The notes: generated from the sequence alone by a model not told the origin. Positions 1 through 9,156 are shown, counted from the stretch's first letter. The stretch: 38,245 nucleotides of DNA from Planctomycetaceae bacterium (GCA_029259815.1 JAJDEJ010000171.1:1-38245); one strand, 5' to 3'. A program made the numbers and translations.

Positions 1-396
1 CGTATCCTGCGGTTCACGTGAAAACCTCCCTGAGATGCGACGCTCTTCCGCTCTCACTACGCGAAAACATCAAGAATCGCAGAAGAATTCCGGCCACACG
101 AATCACCGCCAATGGATCTACGCTGGTTCAAGGACTAGTGGAGCGTCGAGGCTGGATTGACGGCTTAAACAATCACCAAAATTGCGTCATCATCCGTCCC
201 CAGCCGACGGCTCCGCCATCGGACGAGCACCGGAAATTGGCCCTTTGTCGTCATTCGATCGACGGCAAAGCCGTCGGCTTGGGAACTCGTCATTTCAGAT
301 TCGATGGATCACTCGTGGACGAACCCATAATTTCATGGCTGACAGGCCACTCGTCAGATTGGTCAATCGGCTGACGAGGGGGGCTTCGTCAATCAA
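1..396. other. Left edge, no gene recognised
   Basis: No reading frame here has a recognisable domain, signal peptide or convincing ribosome binding site. Two short open frames on the plus strand (18-374 and 182-415) overlap each other, run in different frames and have no protein-like composition. I see no RNA gene. It is probably intergenic, or the tail of a gene that lies outside the window. Confidence 0.5.
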
Positions 397-433
397 ACAA
401 GGCTCCGGATGCTGATGCACCCCGGAGCCTTGT
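397..433 (-). terminator. Rho-independent terminator-like hairpin behind the PEP-CTERM gene
   Basis: A perfect 12-bp inverted repeat (397-408 with 422-433) encloses a 13-nt loop. On the minus strand it is followed by a T-rich run (TTTGATT). It lies about 50 bp past the stop codon of the minus-strand gene ending at 483, which is the expected place for its terminator. Confidence 0.75.
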
Positions 434-482
434 AATCGTGACTTGTCCAACGTCAACTGCCTGACGGATCAGAAACGATCGC

Positions 483-1172
483 TTAGACGACTTCCTCAGT
501 CACCTTCTTACGACGCCTGCGCATCACGCCCATGCCGAACGCCGTGAGACCGAACAGGGCCATGCTGGTCGGCTCGGGGACGGGGGGGGGGGTGGTGATT
601 GGCATGTCGAGCACAATGTTGTCGATGACGTGTGGGTCGACAAATCCCGTGCCCATGTCAAACACGAGTTTGTCGACCATGACCCCAGCCAGCAATGTTG
701 GTGTGAACGGCACCAACGGCCCTGGCGGCGGCGCCGCCAAAGGACCGGGAATAAACACGTCCACGCCGACGACCGCCGCCCCAAGGAACCCGGTCACGGT
801 TGTCGGAACTGGAGTAAATCCACTAAATATAGTTCCAATACCGTAAAAGTCGAACGCAAGAAATTCAAAGAGCCCGCCCCCGACCTTAGTAATCTCCAAG
901 TCGGGTGAATCTCCAGGGGAGCCAGGCGTAGGCCCAAATCCCACTGATGGGACCGGGGGAGGAGCGCCAAATGGGGGGACCTGCACGATTCCACCTGCAC
1001 CGATGTCGGTCAGGAAGTAGCCATCCTCAATCGCTCCGAACGGTAGCGGGGCTCCAGGCGGTAGCGGGGTATTGGGGGGAAATCCTTCGAAGTCGATGGT
1101 CACTGGTGCCGCTTGAATGGTCCCTGCCATGCAGAAGACCAACAGGGCGGAAACTGAACAAAGCGTCTTCAT
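483..1172 (-). CDS. PEP-CTERM sorting domain exported protein
   Basis: Predicted secreted protein of 229 residues. The N-terminus (MKTLCSVSALLVFCMAG, cleavage near QAAP) is a signal peptide. The last 32 residues are a PEP-CTERM module: VPEPTS, a short hydrophobic helix and an RRRRKK cluster. This module is known to be processed by an exosortase during export in exopolysaccharide-producing bacteria. The middle is rich in Gly and Pro, with no domain I can name. I chose the ATG at 1172 because TGAGGAG sits 8 nt upstream; a longer frame to 1220 adds residues without signal character. Codons just before VPEP run through an 11-base C tract (coding strand; 582-592 as G on the plus strand), so slippage would remove the anchor. 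The similar gene direction and an AAP motif after the signal peptide link it loosely to the gene at 1253-1708. The function of the mature domain is unknown. Confidence 0.85.
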   Translation of the reverse strand: MKTLCSVSALLVFCMAGTIQAAPVTIDFEGFPPNTPLPPGAPLPFGAIEDGYFLTDIGAGGIVQVPPFGAPPPVPSVGFGPTPGSPGDSPDLEITKVGGGLFEFLAFDFYGIGTIFSGFTPVPTTVTGFLGAAVVGVDVFIPGPLAAPPPGPLVPFTPTLLAGVMVDKLVFDMGTGFVDPHVIDNIVLDMPITTPPPVPEPTSMALFGLTAFGMGVMRRRRKKVTEEVV

Positions 1173-1252
1173 GTCGTTTCTCCTCAGAGATTGAATCAAC
1201 GTTGCCAGCGGCTGAACCACATCAGCCTGCCACTACAGAATGAACGTCAACG

Positions 1253-1708
1253 TCAGAGAGATACGACAGTCCGAGGTGGACGGAAGATGCCGTCCAGGAA
1301 GCGAGGCGGGATGAACAGCCAGTCTTCGCCCACCGACAGTCGGCGTGCAAGAGGCTGAGGGACTGTCACAGTGGCCGTCGTGTGACCGGCACCACTTGCC
1401 CCGACGACCAGCGTCGTCGAAACCGAAGAGCCAGTCATCGATTGGCCGGAAAGCCCCACTGCTTGAGGAGGCTGTGGCTGCACAACCGGTTGGGGTGGTT
1501 GGGGGACAGGAGCCTGCGGCTCTTCAACGGGCTTGGAAGCGACCACCTGAGAATCAGCGAGGCTGAGTTCGGCCAACTTCTCGAAATCATCCTGCCACAT
1601 CGTAATCGGCGCAGCCGTACAGACGCTGCTCGCTGCGTATCCCATGAGGAGAAACGCAAGGATCACCCAAGATGATCGACTCAACCAGAATTGTTGATTT
1701 GGCGTCAC
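1253..1708 (-). CDS. Small proline-rich secreted protein, unknown function
   Basis: Hypothetical protein of 151 residues, probably exported. A hydrophobic stretch near residues 13-31 (WVILAFLLMGYAASSVCTAA) looks like a signal peptide with cleavage after AA. A Pro/Gln-rich linker follows (about residues 60-85, with PVPQPPQPVVQPQPPQ), then a Ser/Thr/Gly/Val-rich segment and a C-terminal part with FIPPRFLDGIF. No known family is recognised. The start is a GTG at 1708 with AAGGG 8 nt upstream; the next in-frame ATG would cut the signal peptide. It lies upstream of, and on the same strand as, the PEP-CTERM gene, 80 bp away, so the two may be co-transcribed. It could be a surface or wall-associated protein; this is inference from composition only. 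Confidence 0.5.
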   Translation of the reverse strand: MTPNQQFWLSRSSWVILAFLLMGYAASSVCTAAPITMWQDDFEKLAELSLADSQVVASKPVEEPQAPVPQPPQPVVQPQPPQAVGLSGQSMTGSSVSTTLVVGASGAGHTTATVTVPQPLARRLSVGEDWLFIPPRFLDGIFRPPRTVVSL

Positions 1709-1809
1709 GAAGTGGCCCTTCGTTACAGATTGCCCACGTTTACTCCGTTGAGTCTACCCACCACTTCTCGCAAGATCAAGGATTCGTGCCCCAAAACCAA
1801 AGAATAGTG

Positions 1810-1965
1810 GTGGGTCAGTTTGGAGCGACGGTCTTGTGGGGTGGCACGCCCTGACGTCAGGAAGGGCGTGGCGAACGGTTCTGTCGCCTTCAAACGCTGG
1901 TTCTGCGCTCCCACGCCCATCCCGTTGGTCTGAGCGTGCCACCCACTCTTCTGAAACTGACCCAC
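1810..1965. repeat. MITE-like inverted-repeat element
   Basis: Outer 12-bp perfect inverted repeats (GTGGGTCAGTTT at 1810-1821 and its complement at 1954-1965) and inner 10-bp repeats (GGTGGCACGC at 1840-1849 with 1934-1943) fold this non-coding stretch into a long hairpin. Further small palindromes lie inside (CTGACGTCAG at 1851-1860; GCCCT/AGGGC). No coding potential is evident. The rest of the gap from 1709 to 2188 shows nothing recognisable. It could be a non-autonomous mobile element or a structured RNA; I cannot tell which from one copy. Confidence 0.55.
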
Positions 1966-2188
1966 TCCCCCAAGAATCTGCAATCCTACTGTGGCAATCA
2001 AATTAGTGTAGCGTCCATCGCGGCGAACAAGACTGGAATCATCGACCCTGCAACGTCCAAACGCCCCTTACACCAAAGTGCCCGTGGCACTAAGGATCGA
2101 TGGCAAAGACTTCGGGTTTTCTCTCAGGACCGTTTCACACAGCGGGGCGGTCAGCCGCTCCCATCGACCTCACCCCGTGCAGTGAAAA

Positions 2189-2261
<73 letters not shown>

Positions 2262-2618
2262 AAGTGGTGATTTAGCAACAAGATACTTGATTCTCAGATT
2301 CTCCTGCATAACGTTCCTACAACCGCCTGCAGGATTGTCGAGATGTCCACGGCCAAAACACCAAAACGAAAGCCGTACGCTGACTTCCCTCTGACGCTTC
2401 ATGCGACCGGACAATGGTGCAAAAAGACTCAAGGGAAGATTGACGACTTCGGCTCCAATGCAGAGTCAGCTTTCAGAAGTATCTTGCAATCCGCGATGAT
2501 TTGCAAGCAGGCAGAACGTGGCAAGGGCAGGGCGGGTGCAGTCCTTTATTGGTGATAATTCATCTGTTCAGTCGATGGGACGAAATGTGTCGTGTGATCG
2601 GTCGGCCAAATGGCGATT
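2262..2618. other. Intergenic stretch upstream of tRNA-Lys
   Basis: This stretch lies between tRNA-Lys and the palindrome cluster. It has several open frames on both strands, but none has family similarity or a usable ribosome binding site. The tRNA promoter should lie just right of 2261 on the minus strand; I do not see clear -35/-10 boxes. Confidence 0.4.
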
Positions 2619-2850
2619 GACCCCCACGGGGTCTCATCACACAGCCCAGGGTCGCGAGCGAAGCGAGCGCACCCTGGGATCGAGATCACGACGGGAAGAT
2701 CAACCCCAACGGGGTTGCAGCCGATACGCATGAGAGATCACAGGTGCGATAGAACCCCGTTGGGGTTCTGTTGGTGAGGCCGATCGTGTCCCAGGGTGCG
2801 CTCACTGTGTGAGCGCACCCTGGGCTCTGTGATGTGACCCCGAAGGGGTC
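2619..2850. repeat. Mirror-ordered cluster of six palindromes (A-B-C-C-B-A)
   Basis: Six hairpins lie in a row: A GACCCC/GGGGTC (2619-2633), B CCCAGGGT...ACCCTGGG (2645-2678), C AACCCC/GGGGTT (2702-2716), C again (2751-2769), B again (2790-2824) and A again (2836-2850). The spacer after the first A resembles the reverse complement of the spacer before the last A, so the whole block is a compound inverted repeat and not just scattered hairpins. It lies 130 bp past the stop of the acyltransferase operon (2984, minus). It may act as a terminator or mRNA-stabilising block, or be a REP/MITE-type element. The gap 2851-2983 holds nothing else. Confidence 0.8.
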
Positions 2851-2983
2851 GAGCAGCTCGTGCAAGAGCCGTATTGAATAAGACCCCCTCTGAGTGACAC
2901 ACGACACTCGCGCAATCGGTTTTGGGAACTTCTCGGTGAGAATAGGGTTCATGAATTCGTTTCCGAATCCTCTGGCCGGAGCG

Positions 2984-4027
2984 TTACTCATGGTCGGGAA
3001 GGATCTTCTGGCGGACACATTCATCGAGCAGGGCGTTCGTGAACGCGTCCGTATCCCGATAGTCGAGGTGTGAAGTGTCTGGACAATCGAAGATTGCAAG
3101 ACCAGGCACGTCCTTGAAATGGATCGTAGGAGCCCCCGTCAACTCGGAGAGCTGGTCCCAGAATTCTTCCTTGGGGAAATGCGAAACCGATAGCCTCCAA
3201 TGCTCGCCCGTCTCAGGAAAACGGATCAACACGACCGCGCCTCCGCGACTCTTGATCCTGTCGATGTACGGCTTCAATGCTCGGGCGGTTGCCATCCAAT
3301 CCTCGCGGCTGGGTGTCTCGGGCACGTATTTCTCGTAGAATTGGATCGTCCCACCGACACGTCTGGCGCGCTGTTTCTCGACGTCGACTTTCTGGAAATC
3401 GAGCCGTTGCGATCGATCAAGTTGTTTGGAGATAAAGCCGGGAGCGGCGAATTCGGTTCCCGTGATGAACTGGCGAATCAAGGGGCGGAGACGGAACTGA
3501 GGCCGGGCAATGGCGAAATGCGAATTGACGAACTGCAGTTTCAGACGCTCTTCAACGTTCCAGGTGTGACGCTGTTCTCGATAATGTTCGACGTTTCTGC
3601 TTTGGGAGTGTGCTCCCTCGACTCCCTCCTGCAAGGCAGACGGGCTGAGGGAACACAGCACGATTCCGACGAACCGATCATCATTCGCAAGATCTTTTAA
3701 TGTCGCGAGTGGGGATGTGGCCGAGACCGCAAGTTGTGTGAGATGGTAGTCGTGGAAACGGTTTCGAAACACGCGTGGCGAAAATCCCGTTTGCATCCGA
3801 GACGCACCGAGTAACACGACGCTCTTGCCCTCGTCATCATAGATGCGACTCCGATGAAACGACCACAACTCACGGGTATCAGGCACGGTGGGCTGATAAC
3901 CTTGCCTGCGGACGATCGTCTCGGCTCCGCCCACGACCAGGCATGTGATCAAAACGGCGATCAGCAGCGTCTGTCCCCATTGACCGTCGGGGACTTCACG
4001 CTCAGAAGGCGAAATAGATGAATGCAC
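2984..4027 (-). CDS. SGNH/AlgJ-like acyltransferase accessory protein
   Basis: Predicted single-pass membrane protein of 347 residues that probably works with the MBOAT protein encoded just upstream to O-acetylate an extracellular polysaccharide. One transmembrane helix spans residues 19-36. The outer part has an SGNH-hydrolase-like nucleophile motif, GASR at 74-77 (Ser76), and a C-terminal Asp-x-x-His motif, DTSH at 317-320, as in AlgJ/AlgX/DltD relatives. The start is a GTG at 4027 with AGGGGG 8 nt upstream; the next Met falls after the catalytic Ser. It overlaps the end of the MBOAT gene by 26 bp, which points to translational coupling. The acetylated polymer is unknown. The catalytic call rests on motif order, and the intervening Gly and Asn blocks are weak. 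Confidence 0.75.
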   Translation of the reverse strand: MHSSISPSEREVPDGQWGQTLLIAVLITCLVVGGAETIVRRQGYQPTVPDTRELWSFHRSRIYDDEGKSVVLLGASRMQTGFSPRVFRNRFHDYHLTQLAVSATSPLATLKDLANDDRFVGIVLCSLSPSALQEGVEGAHSQSRNVEHYREQRHTWNVEERLKLQFVNSHFAIARPQFRLRPLIRQFITGTEFAAPGFISKQLDRSQRLDFQKVDVEKQRARRVGGTIQFYEKYVPETPSREDWMATARALKPYIDRIKSRGGAVVLIRFPETGEHWRLSVSHFPKEEFWDQLSELTGAPTIHFKDVPGLAIFDCPDTSHLDYRDTDAFTNALLDECVRQKILPDHE

Positions 4028-5429
4028 GGTCTGCGCCCCCTGAGAAGAGTATCGCCATCATCATCCCGGCGAGCACGAGCGATCGCGCCCAGCGGGGCGA
4101 CCGAGCAGCGAATGCCTCGATCGTTGTGTCTCGCAGTATGAGGTGTGACAGAAACAGGACCTCCACTGCAGCGATCACGATTGAAACATCAACCGTATCG
4201 AGGTGTGTCGATGGCGTTGTGTCGCTAAGTCCGAACATGGTTTTCAGCATCGCCACTGCCTGCCCCATGCTCTGAGCTCGGAACAAAACAGCCGTCAATG
4301 TGACGATTGTAAACGTCAGCAATGTGAGCCCGAGTTGACCACCCCAGGTTTTCCAAACACGGATTCTCGCAAAGGGCGTTGAGCGAATGACAATCTCCAG
4401 AACCATCAGTAACCCGTGGACGACACCAAACATGACAAACGTCCATGCCGCACCGTGCCACAGACCGCAGAGGACCACCGTCACGAACAGGTTCACCATC
4501 GTGCGGAACAATCCGTGGCGACTGCCGCCCAGTGGAACATAGACATAGTCCCGAAACCAGGTCGAAAGCGTGATGTGCCAGCGCTGCCAGAAATCTGTGA
4601 TGCCGCGCGCAGCAATCGGGCAGTTGAAGTTATCAGGCAGTGAAAACCCCAGGCATAAACCTAAGCCGATGGCACATGTTGAGTAGCCACAGAAATCGCA
4701 ATACAGCTGGCCGGAAAAAGCAAAAGCGGCGCACCACGCACTCAGTGCTCCGGGGGGGGCTGCCTCGGCATAGACCGAATCGACAACCGGTGCTAACAGC
4801 GTGTCTGAGATGACGGTTTTCAGAAACAGCCCCAAGGTCACCAAGCTCAGCCCCCAGCCAATTTGACGGAAAGACACCGTCCGAGAGTGCAGACACTGAG
4901 GCAGGAAATCATGCGCCCGCATGATTGGTCCTGCCAACAGTTGAGGAAAGAATGAAATGAAGAGAGCGACATCAGTAAAGGATGTCCATGCCTTCATTTC
5001 ATCTCGATAGACGTCGATCGTATAGGACATCGACTGAAATGTATAAAAGGAGATTCCCCACGGCAATAAGATGTTCAGGGAAGAAGGGACATAGCCAATA
5101 CCAGCGAGAGCCAGAAGCGACGCGATATTCTCAAGAGCAAAATTGCCATACTTGAAAAAGCCAAGGAGGCCGAGGTTTGTGCTGAGGCTGCACAATAGCC
5201 AGAGCCGACGGATGGTGAAGGTTGGCGATGCTGCAATCTGTCGAGCGGCCACCCAATCAATGACGGTTGAGAGGAGCAGCAAGGCAATAAATGGAGGATT
5301 CCAGGCTGCATAGAAAGCATAGCTGGCGGCAAGCAGGATGAGTTTTCGGACCGACCAAGACACGGGCAGTTGATACAAGCAGAACACGACTCCGAAGAAC
5401 ACTGCAAAGCTTAAGGAGTTGAATGTCAT
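4002..5429 (-). CDS. MBOAT family O-acyltransferase (AlgI/DltB-like)
   Basis: Polytopic membrane protein of 475 residues in the membrane-bound O-acyltransferase family. The N-terminus (MTFNSLSFAVFFGVVF) and the central blocks RWHITLSTWFRDYVYVPLGGSR and LCGLWHGAAW are hallmark AlgI motifs; the His in LWHG is the expected catalytic residue. About ten hydrophobic segments cover the length. Relatives move an acyl group, usually acetyl, across the inner membrane to a partner that acylates alginate, cellulose, teichoic acid or another surface polymer. The partner here is the SGNH-like protein whose gene overlaps the 3' end. The ATG start at 5429 fits the family N-terminus, although no strong Shine-Dalgarno sequence is present. 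No alginate synthesis genes are in the window, so a gene name would be unsafe. Confidence 0.93.
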   Translation of the reverse strand: MTFNSLSFAVFFGVVFCLYQLPVSWSVRKLILLAASYAFYAAWNPPFIALLLLSTVIDWVAARQIAASPTFTIRRLWLLCSLSTNLGLLGFFKYGNFALENIASLLALAGIGYVPSSLNILLPWGISFYTFQSMSYTIDVYRDEMKAWTSFTDVALFISFFPQLLAGPIMRAHDFLPQCLHSRTVSFRQIGWGLSLVTLGLFLKTVISDTLLAPVVDSVYAEAAPPGALSAWCAAFAFSGQLYCDFCGYSTCAIGLGLCLGFSLPDNFNCPIAARGITDFWQRWHITLSTWFRDYVYVPLGGSRHGLFRTMVNLFVTVVLCGLWHGAAWTFVMFGVVHGLLMVLEIVIRSTPFARIRVWKTWGGQLGLTLLTFTIVTLTAVLFRAQSMGQAVAMLKTMFGLSDTTPSTHLDTVDVSIVIAAVEVLFLSHLILRDTTIEAFAARSPRWARSLVLAGMMMAILFSGGADRAFIYFAF

Positions 5430-5763
5430 GAACTTGATTCAGAACCGACGTTACAGGATTGGCCAGAATTCAAGCGAGCACAGTCGCAGCAGTTCTTTGA
5501 AGTCTGGCAAGTTCCATGACGGGGAAAGCAGAGGATGGAATCCGCCAGACGGTCAAAGGTGTGCGTGTCCTCGAGCGTCAGTCATGCACGACACTCACTC
5601 TTGCTCGATGTAAGTTCCGTAGACTCATGCCCCAGGCGATGAACTGGCGTGCGCGGGAATTCACAACTGGATGATATGTCTCAACAGTGGTAAGCTGCCA
5701 GTGATCTGCGGCTCTCCGGTTGACTCGCGTTGTCGGCTGGCTCGTCGAAAAGGGAGGATCGAG
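5430..5763. other. Divergent intergenic region between MBOAT and DUF1559 genes
   Basis: This is a 334-bp gap between genes pointing away from each other, so promoters for both should lie here. I see no clear palindromic operator and no consensus boxes. The only distinct signal is AGGGAGG at 5751-5757, the ribosome binding site of the DUF1559 gene. Confidence 0.5.
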
Positions 5764-6900
5764 ATGCGTGTGAAGAGAACAACACACTGCCGTGGATTCA
5801 CTCTGATCGAGTTGCTGGTGGGGATCGCCATCATTGGAATCCTGGTAGCGCTCTTGTTGCCCGCAGTGCAGTCAGCACGTGAGACGGCTCGACGGACACA
5901 GTGCCTCAACAATCTTCGTCAGGTCGGGTTGGCCCTCCATAACTACCATGACCAGTTCAGCCGCTTGCCGCCGTCGGTCATCTGGAGCGGTCCACCCGGG
6001 GAACCGTTGGGAGGTGGGTTGTTTCCTGTCGGGGTATTTGATCGCATCGCGACCGGGATGGTCACTCCGGCCGATCCGGCTCGGGTGTATGCCAACTGGC
6101 TGATGATGCTGTTGCCAGCACTGGGTGAAGGCGCATTGGCGAATGCCGTGGAGTCCCGTCTGCCGGTGTCCGACCCTGCGAATGAGCAAGTTCGATCGAC
6201 CCGTCTGTCCACTCTCTCCTGCCCGAGCGATTCCTACAACTCTGCGGGGAACCCCTATGTGCGAGACGCCTTGGTGGGTGGTGACTCGAATCACTATGCC
6301 CGCGGCAATTATGCCATCAACTTGGGTCCAGGACGTGCCTGCTACTTTGAGTCCGATCCGACGTGCACTGATGGATTCCATGTCGGTGACTCGGATCTGG
6401 CCAGCGTCAATCTCACGCTCTGGGGATCGGGAGCTGCCGGCGTCAACACATCATTGGGGTTCAATGACTTCAGTTCGGGCCTGTCGAATTTCGTCGTTGT
6501 CGATGAGATTCGCGCCGGGGTCCATCACATCGACCCGCGAGGGGCGTGGGCACTCGGGTTTCCCGGGGCGAGTGCGACCGTCAGGCATGGGTTGGCCACA
6601 TTCGTTGAAGATGCGAATGGCCCCAACAATCAGTTTGTGCATGCTGATGACATTGTCGGATGTACAGAACTCACCACTCAACTGGGGGGGTCCCTACAGG
6701 ACCTGCGGATGCCCTGTTGGCCGGCAGTCGGTCAGCCAGAATTGAACTCGCAGGCGACAGCGAGGAGCATGCACACGGGGGGAGTTCACGTGCTCATGGG
6801 TGATGGGTCAGCACACTTTGTTTCAGACACCGTGAGTTCTGATGTCTGGTATTGGATGCACAATCGTGAAACGACAGAAGCTGTCGATCTGCCGTTCTGA
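5764..6900 (+). CDS. DUF1559 protein with type IV pilin-like N-terminus
   Basis: Protein of 378 residues in the planctomycete-expanded DUF1559 family. The N-terminus is a class III signal: a short basic leader, then [21 protein letters not shown] with prepilin peptidase cleavage expected between Gly11 and Phe12. The conserved block [21 protein letters not shown] follows. Near the C-terminus the family signature [15 protein letters not shown] is present. AGGGAGG 6 nt before the ATG at 5764 decides the start; a longer frame from 5671 would bury the pilin leader. Members are abundant in planctomycetes and are thought to be envelope or pseudopilus-like proteins, but their biochemical role is not established. 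It is followed 36 bp later by the GYF_2 gene on the same strand. Confidence 0.93.
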   Translation: MRVKRTTHCRGFTLIELLVGIAIIGILVALLLPAVQSARETARRTQCLNNLRQVGLALHNYHDQFSRLPPSVIWSGPPGEPLGGGLFPVGVFDRIATGMVTPADPARVYANWLMMLLPALGEGALANAVESRLPVSDPANEQVRSTRLSTLSCPSDSYNSAGNPYVRDALVGGDSNHYARGNYAINLGPGRACYFESDPTCTDGFHVGDSDLASVNLTLWGSGAAGVNTSLGFNDFSSGLSNFVVVDEIRAGVHHIDPRGAWALGFPGASATVRHGLATFVEDANGPNNQFVHADDIVGCTELTTQLGGSLQDLRMPCWPAVGQPELNSQATARSMHTGGVHVLMGDGSAHFVSDTVSSDVWYWMHNRETTEAVDLPF

Positions 6901-6936
6901 CTTCCTTGGGACATTGCCATCCGGCTTCAGGCCCTT

Positions 6937-7878
6937 ATGAGTGACCAGTGGTACTATCGCACGCGGGGACAGGAACTGGGACCAGTCTCTGAAGAGACCC
7001 TGCGACAGCTGATCGGCACCGGCGTCCTCAGCCGGAATGATATGGTTTGCGTAGACCGTGGCTCTTGGAGGATGGTTGGCGATCTGCCGTTCTTTGATCA
7101 CCTGGAAACACGTGTTCCTGAGACACCCATCTTGGCTCACGACACAAAACAGAAGTCCGGGCCGGCCTCCAGCAGTGCCGTTCGAAGTGCGATCGTCGAG
7201 TCACACAGCTATCTGCATCAGCGAGAGGCCAAGCTCGCGAAGCAATCGAGTGATCGACATCGCCCACGAATCGCAGTCCGACTTCCTGAGTGGGGATGGA
7301 TCTTCCAATTTCCAGCAGCAGTCGTGAATGTCTTGATCGCGATCACCAGCCACATGATCGGTTGGCTGATGGGAGTTGCTCGTCCTGTTCTGGTGTCGAA
7401 ACTGACATGGGGAGGATTTGCTATCCTCGTGACAAGCTATCTCGCGTATGCCATCCCGGCAACAATTCTGACTCAAGCGGAGACTCACACGTTCCTCAGT
7501 CAAACAGTCACTGAATTCCGTCGGCTGCGTGAGGAAAAAGCAGACGAGCAACACTGGCAAGCGTTTTCTCGGCGTACCCACCAGGAACTCAGCGAAATCG
7601 TCCCGAAGTTGGAGCAGGCAGCCAGGACGGATGATCCGGTCTCGATGGAGTATCTGTTCCTCGCTCGCGATTACCTGCCTCTCATGATTGCCGATTCCCG
7701 CGAACAGCCCAGTGAGGCGGAACAGAAATTTGACATTCACATGGATCGCGTTGAGCGTGTGTACGCAGTGGAGCCGACATGGAGCAACTGGATTCCCGAC
7801 TGGCACATCATGGCAATCATCCTGCTCGTCGGATTTCTGCTGACCGTCTGTGCCTTGTGGAAAAGGTCGGCTTTGTGA
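6937..7878 (+). CDS. GYF_2-domain membrane protein
   Basis: Protein of 313 residues. The first 55 residues form a GYF_2 (DUF4339) domain: WYYRTRGQELGPVSEETLRQLI, then GVLSRNDMVCV and a Trp-containing end. In bacteria this fold is thought to bind peptides and is usually tied to membrane proteins. A hydrophobic stretch lies near residues 120-150, a clear helix near 155-175 (GGFAILVTSYLAYAIPATIL) and another near 287-308. The charged segment between them (EFRRLREEKADEQH onward) is helical and may be extracytoplasmic. The ATG at 6937 is right at the domain start. The 36-bp gap suggests co-transcription with the DUF1559 gene. The function is not known beyond the domain call. Confidence 0.82.
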   Translation: MSDQWYYRTRGQELGPVSEETLRQLIGTGVLSRNDMVCVDRGSWRMVGDLPFFDHLETRVPETPILAHDTKQKSGPASSSAVRSAIVESHSYLHQREAKLAKQSSDRHRPRIAVRLPEWGWIFQFPAAVVNVLIAITSHMIGWLMGVARPVLVSKLTWGGFAILVTSYLAYAIPATILTQAETHTFLSQTVTEFRRLREEKADEQHWQAFSRRTHQELSEIVPKLEQAARTDDPVSMEYLFLARDYLPLMIADSREQPSEAEQKFDIHMDRVERVYAVEPTWSNWIPDWHIMAIILLVGFLLTVCALWKRSAL

Positions 7879-8055
7879 CGAATTCAGAGAATGAATTTGT
7901 TGGGATTAGGTGGGGCAAGATGAATCGTCTTCGGCGGGCTACCGTGATTTCCCGATGACGTTCAACTTTCGATGGCCGACATCATCAGGATGAAAAATCC
8001 AATTTCTCGGAGTGTATCCATCGAGTCGACATGACTTGTTCGGCATTCTGGCTCG

Positions 8056-9144
8056 TCAACGTTCCGAGAGAAGATCTTCTTCTGACAGAACGGTGTATTT
8101 GATGTGGGATCGCGCGCCGGCTGTGAAGAAGAGGAAGATCGTTCCGTCCTCAGTTTGCAGGATGCAGGGATACGAGTAGGACTTTTCACCCGAGACAATG
8201 TCTCTTCGATGTGGGTAACTTTGGTCTCGATCAGTCGACAGGGCGAGTGTCAGGAGCGTCCGGTTGAACGAACTGTTGTTGTATGCCAAGAGTAGGTTTC
8301 CGCTTTGCAATCGTACAAAGTCGACGGGGGAATTCGGATTCGGGAACTCCGTTTCTGTTCCTGGACTCCATGTGCGCCCACCATCCAGCGATTCGGACCG
8401 GACCACGAAACCGTCTGGCCGGCCAAAATAGTCTCCGCCACGACGGCAATAGGTAACGAGGTGTTGATCGGTGATCGCTGCGACCGCTGGTTGATGATTG
8501 CCCAGCCGCGAGTGGATGATGTCTGTTTTCTCCCAGTCTTGCAGAGTCTCATCACTGCGAAAGAACAACGACCCGCTTTCCTCGGAAACGAACTCCGTAT
8601 CTGTACTCGGGTTGAAGTCGAGCGGCAGTAGGCAGCTTCCGTCGCTGAGTGAAATCGGTTTTGAACGTGTCATCAGTCCGGGTTGATCACTCGGGGGATC
8701 TGCATCGTGCCATGTTTGTCCATCATCAGTTGACACCTGCGCCGCCAGTGTGGCGGTCGACCACGTGTCACCCTGTCGCACCGGGTAGAACATCCAGACG
8801 TCCCCTGTCGACGATCGCCAGAGGGCCGGATTCCCTTCCGCTTTTCCCGCCGCGTCGGCAATGACCCGAGGTCTTGACCACTTTCCGGAGGATCGGTTCA
8901 TTTGCGTGCCATAGATGGCCGTGTCATTCCCGTACTCTCCCGAACCGCTGTAGTAGACGAGGAGGATTTCGCCCGATGCCAACTCACAGGCGGACGACGC
9001 ATGTTTGTATGTTCCGGGGACTTCCGGGCCAACCACGTCGCGGATCACGATTTTGTTGCCAGGCCACAAAAGGATCGCGCTGTTGCCAATCAGCATGAGT
9101 GTCAGCAGCAGGATGACTCGTGCGGTCGTGCTCCGTGGCTTCAT
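8056..9144 (-). CDS. Sialidase-like (BNR/Asp-box) exported protein
   Basis: Protein of 362 residues predicted to be a six-bladed beta-propeller of the sialidase/BNR_2 superfamily. An N-terminal hydrophobic signal or anchor spans residues 8-27. Asp-box motifs are visible: STDDGQTW at 138-145, SLDGGRTW at 252-259 and a degenerate STDRDQSY at 303-310. Blocks such as EILLVYYSGSGEYG and NHQPAVAAITD match the family of planctomycete exo-alpha-sialidase-like proteins. Many of these are not proven sialidases and may act on other glycans, or bind without hydrolysis. GAGGGTGAGAGAGA precedes the ATG at 9144. It lies 12 bp after the GT39-like gene, so the two form an operon and a role in surface glycan handling is a fair guess. 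Confidence 0.78.
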   Translation of the reverse strand: MKPRSTTARVILLLTLMLIGNSAILLWPGNKIVIRDVVGPEVPGTYKHASSACELASGEILLVYYSGSGEYGNDTAIYGTQMNRSSGKWSRPRVIADAAGKAEGNPALWRSSTGDVWMFYPVRQGDTWSTATLAAQVSTDDGQTWHDADPPSDQPGLMTRSKPISLSDGSCLLPLDFNPSTDTEFVSEESGSLFFRSDETLQDWEKTDIIHSRLGNHQPAVAAITDQHLVTYCRRGGDYFGRPDGFVVRSESLDGGRTWSPGTETEFPNPNSPVDFVRLQSGNLLLAYNNSSFNRTLLTLALSTDRDQSYPHRRDIVSGEKSYSYPCILQTEDGTIFLFFTAGARSHIKYTVLSEEDLLSER

Positions 9145-9156
9145 TCTCTCTCACCC

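Noticed and set aside
5671-5763. Longer N-terminus for the DUF1559 protein
   Set aside because: It would place 31 residues before the prepilin leader, and a strong ribosome binding site points to the ATG at 5764.
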